Below, in pieces: positions 17,050 through 25,640 of a stretch of DNA of 64,000 bases. Where the stretch lies: contig NZ_CP116871.1 of assembly GCF_031885415.1 (NCBI RefSeq), positions 2,666,001 to 2,730,000 on the forward strand, read 5' to 3'. The notes under the pieces were generated by a model, which saw only the letters and a program-made list of their open reading frames with translations, was not told where the DNA came from and made no database searches. Numbering within the stretch: position 1 is the stretch's first letter; the number at the start of each line of letters is the position of its first letter. This DNA comes from Microbacterium forte. Its GTDB lineage: Bacteria > Actinomycetota > Actinomycetes > Actinomycetales > Microbacteriaceae. The position numbers and the translations under genes were made by a program.

Positions 17050-18879
17050 TCAGAGGTACAGGTCTTCGACGGTGACGGCGGCGCGATCCAGCACGACGCT
17101 CCGCTTGAGCTTCATGGTCGGTGTGACCAGCGCGCGGTCGTCGAGGTCGGCGAAGACGACGCTGAACCGGCGCACCTGCTCGCTGCGGGCCACGAGTGCG
17201 TTGGCGGCGTCGACGGCATTCTGCAGGCGAGCGCGCAGGGTCGGGTCGGTCACGGCGCGGAGGTCGGCCTCGGCGATCGGAGGGATGCTGACGCCTTCGG
17301 ATGCCGCCCAGGCCACGGTCTGCTCGGGGTCGAGCACGAGAAGCGCCGAGAGATACGGCTTGCCCTCGCCCACCATCACCGCGTGCGAGACGAGCGGATC
17401 CGCCTCGACCGCGCTCTCCCACCGCGTCGGCACCACCGTCTTGCCGTTCGAGGTCACGATCACGTCTTTGAGTCGGCCTTCGAGGAAGAGCCGGCCCTGG
17501 TCGTCGAGCCGCCCGAGGTCGCCGGTGCGGAAGAAGCCGTCGACGAAGGCACCCTCGTCGTGGGCCGGGTTGCGGTACCCGCCGAAGACGCCGATGCCGT
17601 TGGCGAGCACCTCGCCGTCGTCGCTGATGCGCACGGTGAGCCCTGGCAGCGGCGAGCCGACGCTGCCGGAGGCGATGCGACCGGGCAGGTTGCCGGTGAG
17701 CGGCGCCGTCGTCTCGGTGAGACCGTAGCCCTCGATGACGGGAACGCCGATGCCGCGGAAGAAGAGCGAGAGCTCGGCGTCGAGCGCGGCTCCACCCGAC
17801 AGGATGTATCCGACGCGCCCGCCCATCACGGTGCGGAGGCGGCGGTAGAAGAGAGCGTCGAAGAAGCGGTGCCGCAGGCTGAGCCCGAGGTCTTTCGGGA
17901 GACGGCGGCCGGCGTCGATCCGTTCGGCGCGGTGGCCCCAGGCGATGGCCGTCGACCGGGCCTTCGCCCACACCGCCGAGAGCTTCTTCTCGGCGGCTTT
18001 GTCGGCCGCGGCGGCCTGGATCTTCTGCAGCACCCGCGGAACGACGACCAGGAATGTCGGGCGCAGAGTGTCGAGGGTCGCGACGACCGTCGAGGGATCG
18101 GAGAGGTGCGCGATGCGCATGCCGCTGGCCAGGCAGATCAGCTGCAGCCCGCGCGCCAGCACGTGGGCGAGGGGCAGGAAGATGACGGTGTTGCCCTGCT
18201 CGTTCACGATCTCGCGATACGCGGCGGCGATGTTGAGGACCTGCCCGAGGAAGTTCCGGTGCGTGAGCACGACGCCCTTGGGCTCGCCCGTGGTGCCCGA
18301 GGTGTAGACGATCGTCGCGGGGTCGTCCTGCGAGGCCGAGGTCCTGCGAGCCTCGAGTTCGTCGTCGGCGACGTCGACGCCCCGCGCGACCAGGTCGGAG
18401 AGCGTGCCGGATGCTGCGGCATCCATCGTCCAGGCGCCGAGAGTGTTCCGTCCGGTCTGCGTGAGCGCCGCCCGCAGAAGCACCGCGTGCTCCGTGGTGC
18501 CGCCGATCGCCAGGCGCACGCCGGCATCGGCGACGATGGCATTGACCTGCGACGGCGATGACGTCTCGTAGATCGGCACGACGACGGCGCCGGCGAACCA
18601 GGAGGCGAGGTCGGCGACGGCCCATTCGTAGCGCGTCGGCGCCATGATCGCGATGGGGTCGCCGGCCCGCACGCCCTGGGCGATGAAGCCCTTCGCCAGA
18701 GCGCGCACCTGGGTGAGGAACTCCCGAGTCGTGATCGGGCGCCACGGGCCTCGAGCATCCGCGCCTTTGACCTCGAAGGCGACGTGATCGGGAGCTGCGG
18801 CTGCGCGTGCGACCAGCAGGTCGGTGACGTTGCGATACCCGTCGAGGTCGGCGAGCGGCGGGGTCGACGATTCGATCAT
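17050..18879 (-). CDS. Long-chain acyl-CoA synthetase (AMP-forming)
   Basis: From ATG 18879 (after GAGAGGAG) the product has 609 residues. It has the AMP-binding P-loop Y-T-S-G-T-T-G-E-P-K-G (about 190), G-Y-G-L-T-E-T-T-A-P, the ligase motif F-R-T-G-D-L-G-R and the catalytic lysine in T-S-N-G-K. This is the FAA/FadD15 style of long-chain acyl-CoA ligases. It activates fatty acids at the membrane with ATP and CoA. It is divergent from the monooxygenase gene and followed closely by a DUF1295 reductase. Confidence 0.9.
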   Translation of the reverse strand: MIESSTPPLADLDGYRNVTDLLVARAAAAPDHVAFEVKGADARGPWRPITTREFLTQVRALAKGFIAQGVRAGDPIAIMAPTRYEWAVADLASWFAGAVVVPIYETSSPSQVNAIVADAGVRLAIGGTTEHAVLLRAALTQTGRNTLGAWTMDAAASGTLSDLVARGVDVADDELEARRTSASQDDPATIVYTSGTTGEPKGVVLTHRNFLGQVLNIAAAYREIVNEQGNTVIFLPLAHVLARGLQLICLASGMRIAHLSDPSTVVATLDTLRPTFLVVVPRVLQKIQAAAADKAAEKKLSAVWAKARSTAIAWGHRAERIDAGRRLPKDLGLSLRHRFFDALFYRRLRTVMGGRVGYILSGGAALDAELSLFFRGIGVPVIEGYGLTETTAPLTGNLPGRIASGSVGSPLPGLTVRISDDGEVLANGIGVFGGYRNPAHDEGAFVDGFFRTGDLGRLDDQGRLFLEGRLKDVIVTSNGKTVVPTRWESAVEADPLVSHAVMVGEGKPYLSALLVLDPEQTVAWAASEGVSIPPIAEADLRAVTDPTLRARLQNAVDAANALVARSEQVRRFSVVFADLDDRALVTPTMKLKRSVVLDRAAVTVEDLYL

Positions 18880-18991
18880 CGGAACTCCTCTCGGGCGCGC
18901 GAGAACGGGCCCATCTGCTCCTGTTCGGAGCCCGCGAGGAATCGGATGGGGTGAGAAGGCCATCCGGGCGAGGGAGAGGTTCTCGTATGAC

Positions 18992-19018
18992 CCCCGGTTA
19001 CCCCTCATGACACCGGGG
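18992..19018. promoter_or_regulatory. Hairpin in the divergent ligase/monooxygenase control region
   Basis: CCCCGGT (18992-18998) pairs with ACCGGGG (19012-19018) around 13 bases. A possible -10 TAGTGT lies at 19042-19047 for the rightward gene. The remainder of 18880-19104 shows no clear -35 or riboswitch. Confidence 0.35.
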
Positions 19019-19158
19019 CGGATCCGACCTCCGTCGCGACCTAGTGTGCTGATTCACCGGGCTCGCGTCGTGAGGCCCGTTCACCGCTGTCAGAGGAGAC
19101 GATCATCACTGCCCGCACATCGGCCGAGCCGAAGCCCCTCATCCTCAACCTGTTCGAG

Positions 19159-20535
19159 ATGAACTGCGTGAGCCACATCACGCACGGGCTGTGGCGCCTG
19201 CCAGGGAACAATCGCGACCGCTACACGGACATCCGGTACTGGACGGAGCTCGCGCGCACCGCCGAGCGGGGTGGATTCGACGCGATCTTCATCGCCGACG
19301 TCGTCGGTGCGTACGACGTCTTCCGCGGTGGCCCCGCGGATGCCCTGCGCGAGGGGCTGCAGATCCCGAACAATGATCCGATGCTCGTCGTCCCGGCGAT
19401 GGCGGCGGTGACCGAGCACCTCGGATTCGGCATCACCTTCTCGACGAGCTACGAGCCGCCGTTCGGGTTCGCCCGTCGGATGAGCACCCTCGACCACCTC
19501 ACCAACGGGCGCGTGGCCTGGAACATCGTCACGTCCTACCTGCCGAATGCGGCGCGGAACTTCGGCCTGGCCGAGGAGATCCCGCACGATGAGCGCTTCG
19601 CGATCGCGGAGGAGTACCTCGACGTCGTCTACAAGCTCTGGGAGGGATCGTGGGACGACGACGCCGTGATCCGCGACCGAGCGGCCGGGGTGTACTCCGA
19701 TCCCTCGAAGGTCAGATACATCGACCACGAGGGCGAGTACTTCCGGGTCGCGGGCCCTCATCTCTCCGAGCCGAGCGTGCAGCGCACCCCTGTGCTGTTC
19801 ACCGCGACCGCGTCGCCCGCGGGCATCGACTTCGCCGGTCGTCATGCTGAAGCGGTGTTCACCGGTGTCCGCGGCCCCGGAGGCGCGGGACCGCTGATCG
19901 ACCGGTTCCGTGACTCGGCGAGGCGGAACGGCCGTGACGGCAGTTCGGTGAAGATCGTCGTGCAGGCCGCCGTGATCGTCGCCCCGACACAGGAGGAGGC
20001 CGAGCGCAAGGCCCAGGAGTATCGCGAGCACGCGAGCCTCATCGGCCGGTTCGTGCATGCGAGCCTGCCGTTCGACCCCACCGCGCACCCGGCGGAGCGC
20101 ACGATCGCGGATGCGCTCGCCGCCGAGGGTCTGCCGGATGACACGCTGCCTCCGCAGTCGGTGTCGGGCACCGTGGGTGATTTCATCGAACGCGTCGGCG
20201 CAGAGCTCGAGCAGGACTTCTTCGCGGTCGGCACTCCCGAGGTCGTCGCCGACGAGATCGAGCGCTGGCTCGACGAGGTGGGCATCGACGGCATCAACCT
20301 CCGCCAGTACCACAGCTACGACACCCTGCAGGATTTCGTGGAGCTCGTCGTCCCCGAGCTCCAACGGCGGGGACGGCTGCGCACCGCCTACGTGCCGGGC
20401 GAGACCCTACGCGAGCGGCTGACCGGCGGCGGAGCGCGTCTCCCTGACGACCACCCGGCGGCGCGGTATCGCGGCGGAACCGGACTGGGCGGCACTCGAC
20501 CGGCGGACTCCCGCCTGATCGGAGCCTCGGCATGA
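19159..20535 (+). CDS. NtaA/SnaA-type FMN-dependent monooxygenase (LLM class)
   Basis: The 458-residue protein is a bacterial luciferase-like TIM barrel of the NtaA/SnaA/DszA branch, with L-P-G-N-N-R, F-I-A-D-V-V-G-A-Y and F-S-T-S-Y-E-P-P-F motifs. These enzymes oxidise sulphur or amine compounds with reduced flavin from a partner reductase. ATG 19159 is the first canonical start. It falls inside the first strand, and the upstream in-frame residues (P-K-P-L-I-L-N-L-F-E) look like the true N-terminus. A GAGGAG site at 19093-19098 points to ATC 19105 instead. The next gene overlaps (ATGA). No flavin reductase is nearby. Confidence 0.9.
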   Translation: MNCVSHITHGLWRLPGNNRDRYTDIRYWTELARTAERGGFDAIFIADVVGAYDVFRGGPADALREGLQIPNNDPMLVVPAMAAVTEHLGFGITFSTSYEPPFGFARRMSTLDHLTNGRVAWNIVTSYLPNAARNFGLAEEIPHDERFAIAEEYLDVVYKLWEGSWDDDAVIRDRAAGVYSDPSKVRYIDHEGEYFRVAGPHLSEPSVQRTPVLFTATASPAGIDFAGRHAEAVFTGVRGPGGAGPLIDRFRDSARRNGRDGSSVKIVVQAAVIVAPTQEEAERKAQEYREHASLIGRFVHASLPFDPTAHPAERTIADALAAEGLPDDTLPPQSVSGTVGDFIERVGAELEQDFFAVGTPEVVADEIERWLDEVGIDGINLRQYHSYDTLQDFVELVVPELQRRGRLRTAYVPGETLRERLTGGGARLPDDHPAARYRGGTGLGGTRPADSRLIGASA

Positions 20536-21917
20536 GCACGGCCACCGCTCCGAGCATCTCGTCCGTCGACTCGCCCGTTGCCGCGTCGACCGACCGACTC
20601 GCTGCGGCGCGCGAGCGATTCGCCCCGCTCTTCGCGGAGATCGCCGCGGGTGCGGCGTCGCGGGAGGCCTCGCGCGAGCTCCCCGTCGACGAGATCCGAC
20701 GCCTCGCCGCCGCGGGGTTCGGCGCCCTGCGCCTCGACGTGTCGGAAGGCGGAGGCGGGTTGACCGCCGGCGAGCTCGTCGAGCTGCTCATCGACCTCGG
20801 TGCCGCCGACGCCAACCTTCCGCAGATCTGGCGCAACCACATCGCCTTCGTGGAAGACCGCCTCTGGCATCGTGAGGGCGGTGCTGACGACGTCTGGATA
20901 GCCCGCATCGCCCAGGGCGCTTTCGTCGGCGGTGCCTGGTCGGAACGCGCCACCGTGCCAGGCGCCAGGAGCAGCACGCGCTTCGACGCGTCGACGCGGC
21001 CCCCGACGGTGAGCGGCACCAAGTACTACAGCACCGGCAGCCTCTACGCCGACTGGATCACGGTGACCGCGAAGACGGATGACGGCGCGGATGTGCTCGT
21101 GGTCGTCGATGCCTCGGAAGCGGGCGTCGTGCGTCATGACGACTGGGGCGGTATCGGCCAACGGCTCACCGCCAGCGGCACGACCGAGCTCCGAGACGTC
21201 CCCGTCGCGGGTGACGCCGTGTTCCCGGACGGAGGTCGCTCGCCCCACCAGGAGACCATCTACCAGCTGGTGCTCGTCGCCGCGGTGGCGGGTGTGGCCG
21301 TCGGAGCGCGGGATGACGGTGCTGCCGCCGTCCGTGCACGGGTGCGCAACTATCCGCAGGGTCTCGCCGCTCTGCCGAGGGAGGACGCGATCGTGCAGGA
21401 GACGATCGGCGGCGTGGCGGCCGCCGCCGCGGCGGCTCGAGCCGTGGTCGTGCATGCGGCGCGCGAACTCGACGCCGGGCTGGAGGCCCTCCGTGCCGCC
21501 CGTGCGAGCGCCGAGGGGCTGCGCGCCGAGGACGCGAGGGGCAGCGACCTGCTGCATCCTGCCGCCGTCGCCACCTACGAGGCCCAGATCGTCACTGCCG
21601 ACGCCGCCCTGCGCGCCTCGACCGAGCTGTTCGACGCGCTCGGATCCTCGTCGGTCGAACACAGGGCAGGCCTCGATCGGCACTGGCGCAACGCCCGTAC
21701 CCTCATCTCCCACAACCCCCGTGGTTACAAGGCGAGGCTTCTCGGCGACTGGTACGTCAACGGAGCCGACCCCGATCCGTGGGCGGCTCGCCATGAGCCG
21801 CTTCCCGATCCCGCAGAGCGCGAGCCCGGTGCTGATCCTGATTCGAGGTCCGCCCCGGGAGCCGACACGCAACGTCATACAGCGACACCGACCGACGATC
21901 CCGGTCACCGCTGGTAA
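20532..21917 (+). CDS. Acyl-CoA dehydrogenase-like flavoprotein (DszC/SfnB group)
   Basis: The 461-residue protein has the three-part acyl-CoA dehydrogenase fold: N-terminal helices, a middle strand region with G-T-K-Y-Y-S-T-G-S-L-Y-A-D, and a C-terminal helical domain. K-Y-Y-S-T-G is typical of the DszC/SfnB branch, which acts as flavin-dependent monooxygenases or desulphonating enzymes. It overlaps the LLM monooxygenase gene by four bases, so the two likely act in sequence on one substrate. A long hydrophilic C-terminal tail ends the protein. Confidence 0.85.
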   Translation: MSTATAPSISSVDSPVAASTDRLAAARERFAPLFAEIAAGAASREASRELPVDEIRRLAAAGFGALRLDVSEGGGGLTAGELVELLIDLGAADANLPQIWRNHIAFVEDRLWHREGGADDVWIARIAQGAFVGGAWSERATVPGARSSTRFDASTRPPTVSGTKYYSTGSLYADWITVTAKTDDGADVLVVVDASEAGVVRHDDWGGIGQRLTASGTTELRDVPVAGDAVFPDGGRSPHQETIYQLVLVAAVAGVAVGARDDGAAAVRARVRNYPQGLAALPREDAIVQETIGGVAAAAAAARAVVVHAARELDAGLEALRAARASAEGLRAEDARGSDLLHPAAVATYEAQIVTADAALRASTELFDALGSSSVEHRAGLDRHWRNARTLISHNPRGYKARLLGDWYVNGADPDPWAARHEPLPDPAEREPGADPDSRSAPGADTQRHTATPTDDPGHRW

Positions 21918-22031
21918 CAGCGCGTGCGCAGGGCCCGATCCAGCCGCAGGATGGTCAACCACACGGGCACAGCAGTGGCCTTGTCGCATCCCGCCCCCCG
22001 CATCTCGAACCCAGCCTCAGGAGAATCCGCC

Positions 22032-23654
22032 ATGTCCCGAATCACCGGACGACGAGTCAGACTCGCCGCCGCAGCCGTCGCCGCGCTCAGCATCGCGCTC
22101 GTCGGCTGCTCCGCCCAGCCGGCGTCCACCGACGCCGACGGCGGATCCCTCGTGTACCTCGACGCCGAGATCCCCACCTCCGCGCAGGTGCAGGAGTCCG
22201 GCACGTGGCAGACGCGTGCACTGCAGCAGAACATCACCGACCGGCTGCTGTACCGCAACCCCGACACGAACCAGCTGGAGCCCTGGATCGCCGAGTCGTG
22301 GACGGTCAGCCCTGACGGCCTCACCTACACGTTCGTGATCCGTGACGGCGTCACCTACAGCGACGGCACTGATCTCGACGCGTCGAGCGTCGCGAAGAAC
22401 CTCGAGTGGCAATCCGCGGGCGACGAAGCGGTGGGCACCACCCCGAACGCCCAGTTCCCGAGCGGTCTGGCGGCGACCGCCGACGACGCGAGCCGCACGG
22501 TGACCGTCACGCTCCCCGAGCCGTACGCGCCGTTCCTCAACGTGCTCACCGGCTGGGGCTCCGGCCTCGTCGCGGATGCGACGATCGACGCGAGCAAGGA
22601 GGATCAGTCGAAGTTCGTGAACCTGATCGGGAGCGGGCCCTTCGTCGTCACCTCGGAGACCTACGGCAAGGAGATCGTGCTCGAGCGCCGCGACGGCTAC
22701 GCCTGGGCGCCAGAGAGCTCGCCGAACCAGGGCGAGGCGCACCTCGCCCAGGTCACCGTGATCCCCGTGCAGGAGGACAGCGTTCGGCTCGGCACCCTCA
22801 CGTCGGGGGAGGCCGACGTGATCCGTTACGTCCAGCCCAGTGAAGAGCAGGGACTCGCGGATGCCGGGTATGAGATCGTCTCGAAGACCGGCGTCGGCCT
22901 GAGCAACCAGTGGTTCCTGCGTCCCGGCGCCCCGCACTTCGACGACATCCAGGTGCGCAGAGCCCTGCTGCATGCGATCGACCGCGAGCAGATCATCGAG
23001 ACTCAGTACACCGAGAGCTGGACGGCCGCGAGCTCGGTGCTGTCGCCGGGCACCTTCGGTTACGTCGACGAGTCGGCGAAGTTCGAGTACGACCCCGATG
23101 AGGCGAACAGCCTGCTCGACGCGGCGGGATGGACGGAGCGCGACTCCGACGGCTATCGCACCAAGGGCGGCGAGCGCCTGACGCTCAAGACCTACATCGA
23201 CGTCTACGACAACACCGCGAAGAGTCTCTTCCAGCAGATCCAGAACCAGTTCAAGGACGTAGGCATCGAGCTGGCGCTGAACGAGCTCGACTACTCGACC
23301 TACTGGGCGACCGCCTTCGCAGACCCCGAAGTCGGACCGCTGCGGGTGGGATGGCCGCACCCGGACGCCTCGAAGGGTCTCAGCGAGTACTACGGCTCGG
23401 CAGGCTCGGATCTGCTCGGCCTCGCCGGGTCCGACCAGACCCTGCAGTCGCTGCTGGACTCGCAGTATGCCGCGACCGACGATGAGGCCCGGACGGCGAT
23501 TCTCGGACAGATCCAGGACTATCTGATCGATCAGGCGTACGTGGTCCCGATCCTGAACGACAGCCAGGTGTACGTCACCCAGCAGCACGTGAAGGGCTTC
23601 CGCCTCACGGACGGCGCTCTGCCGGAGTTCTACAACGCCTCGATCGAGGACTGA
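22032..23654 (+). CDS. ABC transporter substrate-binding lipoprotein (family 5)
   Basis: From ATG 22032, after an AGGAGA site, the product has 540 residues with a lipobox L-V-G-C (about residue 24). It has the family 5 solute-binding fold (W-T-V-S-P-D-G-L-T-Y-T-F and I-G-S-G-P-F). It is preceded by 114 bases with no clear promoter, so it may be co-transcribed with the two flavoenzymes. The transporter presumably imports the substrate they oxidise. Ligand unknown. Confidence 0.88.
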   Translation: MSRITGRRVRLAAAAVAALSIALVGCSAQPASTDADGGSLVYLDAEIPTSAQVQESGTWQTRALQQNITDRLLYRNPDTNQLEPWIAESWTVSPDGLTYTFVIRDGVTYSDGTDLDASSVAKNLEWQSAGDEAVGTTPNAQFPSGLAATADDASRTVTVTLPEPYAPFLNVLTGWGSGLVADATIDASKEDQSKFVNLIGSGPFVVTSETYGKEIVLERRDGYAWAPESSPNQGEAHLAQVTVIPVQEDSVRLGTLTSGEADVIRYVQPSEEQGLADAGYEIVSKTGVGLSNQWFLRPGAPHFDDIQVRRALLHAIDREQIIETQYTESWTAASSVLSPGTFGYVDESAKFEYDPDEANSLLDAAGWTERDSDGYRTKGGERLTLKTYIDVYDNTAKSLFQQIQNQFKDVGIELALNELDYSTYWATAFADPEVGPLRVGWPHPDASKGLSEYYGSAGSDLLGLAGSDQTLQSLLDSQYAATDDEARTAILGQIQDYLIDQAYVVPILNDSQVYVTQQHVKGFRLTDGALPEFYNASIED

Positions 23655-23656
23655 CC

Positions 23657-23694
23657 CGACGGGAGGGCGCCGCGCGCGACGCCCTCCCGTCGGA
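23657..23694 (+). other. Perfect 14-bp hairpin between binding-protein and permease genes
   Basis: CCGACGGGAGGGCG (23657-23670) and CGCCCTCCCGTCGG (23681-23694) form a perfect stem around a 10-base loop, right after the binding-protein stop. It is placed as in the sialic acid operon and probably sets the expression step between the two genes. Confidence 0.8.
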
Positions 23695-23721
23695 ACGCCC
23701 GATGGCCGCAAGGAGGCCCGA

Positions 23722-24765
23722 ATGCAGTACCGCACCTACGTCGTCCGCCGCATCGCGCAGGCGCTGCTCGTGATCGCTCTCGTCTACACCCTCGTGTTCT
23801 TCGCGCTCTTCGTACTCCCCGGCGATCCGATCGAGAACAAGCTCATCAGCCCGCTCAATCCGCTGCCGCCGTCCGCGGCAGAGGCGTTGCGGGCGTACTA
23901 TCACTTCGACCTCTCACCCGTGGAGCAGTTCTTCCTGGCCGTGAGCCGTCTCTTCCAGGGCGATCTCGGATTCTCGCTCGTCAGCAACCGGCCCGTGTCG
24001 GAACTCGTGGCCCAGGGGCTCTCCGACACGATCGTCCTCGCCGCGATCGCCTTCGTCTTCACGATCGTGATCGCGTTGGCGACCGCCCTGGTCGCCGTGT
24101 ACGCGCCCTGGAAGGCCGTGCGCAGTTTCGCGAGCGCCCTGCCGATCGCCTCCATCTCGGCACCGAGCTTCCTCATCGGCTTCGTGCTCCTCGCGGTCTT
24201 CTCGTTCCAGCTCGGCTGGGTCTCGTCGGTGCGCGATGAGGGATTCGTGTCGTATGTGCTCCCGGCGCTCACGCTCGCCCTCGCGGTGAACGGGCCGCTG
24301 TCGCAGGTGCTCATCCAAGGTCTGCGCAAAGCGGCCGACGAGCCGTTCGTCACGGTGCTCCGCGCCAAAGGGCGCAGCGAGTCGAGGATCGCGCTCGGAC
24401 ACGTGCTCAAGAACGGGGCGATCCCGTCGATCACGATGCTCGCTCTGATCGTGGGAGAGCTTCTCGCCGGTGCGGTGATCGTCGAAGCCGTCTTCACACG
24501 CACCGGGCTCGGGTTCATCACGTTCGAGAGCGTCCGCGATCAGGACACGCCCGTGGTGCTGGCGGTCGTGATCCTCATCTCCGCCATCTACGTCGGCATC
24601 AATCTGATCACCGACCTGCTCTACCCGATCCTCGATCCTCGCATCGTCACCCCCGGCCGGGTGACCGCGCAGTCGAGACGGCGGTCAGCCGCCGCGGACG
24701 GTCGCAGTCGTCCGCTCGGCCCGTCGTCGTCCGCCCCCGTCCAGGAAGAGAGCGTGCTCGCATGA
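23722..24765 (+). CDS. ABC transporter permease, DppB type
   Basis: This membrane protein of 347 residues has about six helices, the L-P-G-D-P segment after helix 1 and an EAA loop near L-R-A-K-G-R-S. A Ser/Arg-rich cytoplasmic tail (about 310-347) is longer than usual. AAGGAGG precedes ATG 23722. It overlaps the next permease by four bases. Confidence 0.9.
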   Translation: MQYRTYVVRRIAQALLVIALVYTLVFFALFVLPGDPIENKLISPLNPLPPSAAEALRAYYHFDLSPVEQFFLAVSRLFQGDLGFSLVSNRPVSELVAQGLSDTIVLAAIAFVFTIVIALATALVAVYAPWKAVRSFASALPIASISAPSFLIGFVLLAVFSFQLGWVSSVRDEGFVSYVLPALTLALAVNGPLSQVLIQGLRKAADEPFVTVLRAKGRSESRIALGHVLKNGAIPSITMLALIVGELLAGAVIVEAVFTRTGLGFITFESVRDQDTPVVLAVVILISAIYVGINLITDLLYPILDPRIVTPGRVTAQSRRRSAAADGRSRPLGPSSSAPVQEESVLA

Positions 24766-25640
24766 CGACTGCACTCGACAGACTCCCCGCCTCCGTCCAC
24801 GACACCGTGGACGTCGAGCCGAGTGCCTTCCGTCGCCTCACCGCCCGGCTCGGATTCGGCGACCTCCTGGCGCTCCTCGTCCTCGCTCTCGTGCTGCTCT
24901 CGGTGCTCGCGCCGGGACTCCTGGCGCCCTACGACCCGCTCGCACCTGACGATGCGAATCCACTCGCCGCACCGTCCGCAGCGCATTGGTTCGGCACCGA
25001 CTACCTCGGCCGCGACGTGCTGTCGAGGATCGTACACGGCACCGGTCGGACCCTGCTCGGCTCCGCGGTCGCCGTCCTCATCGGCCTCGGCGTCGGCACC
25101 GTGCTCGGTCTGATCGCCGCCTCGTTCGCCGGGATCGTCGACGCGGTGATCAGCCGGATCGTCGACGTTCTCCTGTCGATCCCGGGCCTGCTGCTCGCGA
25201 TGGTCGTGATCGTCGCGCTGGGCTTCGGCACACTCAACGCTGCCGTCGCCGTCGGTATCTCCTCGATCGCGGCCTTCACCCGCATCATGCGCTCCGAGGT
25301 GCTGACCGTGAAGGACCTGCCGTTCGTCGAGGCGAGCCATCACCTCGGCGGGTCACGCCTCCACGTCCTCATCAGGCATGTGCTGCCGAACTCGTACTCG
25401 GCCGTGCTGTCGCTCACGGCACTGCAGTTCGGTCTCGCGATCATCTGGATCTCCGGGCTCAGCTTCCTCGGTTACGGCGCGCCGCCACCCGAGCCCGAAT
25501 GGGGATTGCTGGTCTCGGAGGGGCGCCAGTACGTGGTCTCCTCGCCGTGGCTCGTCATCGTGCCCGGACTCGTGATCGGCGTCACCGTACTCGCCATCAG
25601 TCGCCTCAGCCAGCTCTCCCGTGGAAGGACCGCAGCATGA
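24762..25640 (+). CDS. ABC transporter permease, DppC type
   Basis: The 292-residue permease has the DppC landmarks H-W-F-G-T-D-Y-L-G-R-D-V-L-S-R and an EAA loop near H-H-L-G-G-S. It pairs with the previous permease. Starts and stops overlap on both sides (ATGA), indicating tight coupling with the ATPase gene. Confidence 0.9.
   Translation: MTTALDRLPASVHDTVDVEPSAFRRLTARLGFGDLLALLVLALVLLSVLAPGLLAPYDPLAPDDANPLAAPSAAHWFGTDYLGRDVLSRIVHGTGRTLLGSAVAVLIGLGVGTVLGLIAASFAGIVDAVISRIVDVLLSIPGLLLAMVVIVALGFGTLNAAVAVGISSIAAFTRIMRSEVLTVKDLPFVEASHHLGGSRLHVLIRHVLPNSYSAVLSLTALQFGLAIIWISGLSFLGYGAPPPEPEWGLLVSEGRQYVVSSPWLVIVPGLVIGVTVLAISRLSQLSRGRTAA

Noticed and set aside
16109..18745. An 878-codon frame that would fuse the DUF1295 protein to an N-terminal extension
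   Set aside because: The extension is arginine-rich shadow of the acyl-CoA ligase gene. The DUF1295 protein has its own start and ribosome site at 17032.
18880..19104. A SAM or other riboswitch upstream of the monooxygenase
   Set aside because: I looked for conserved pairing and core motifs of SAM-class riboswitches and found only one simple hairpin.
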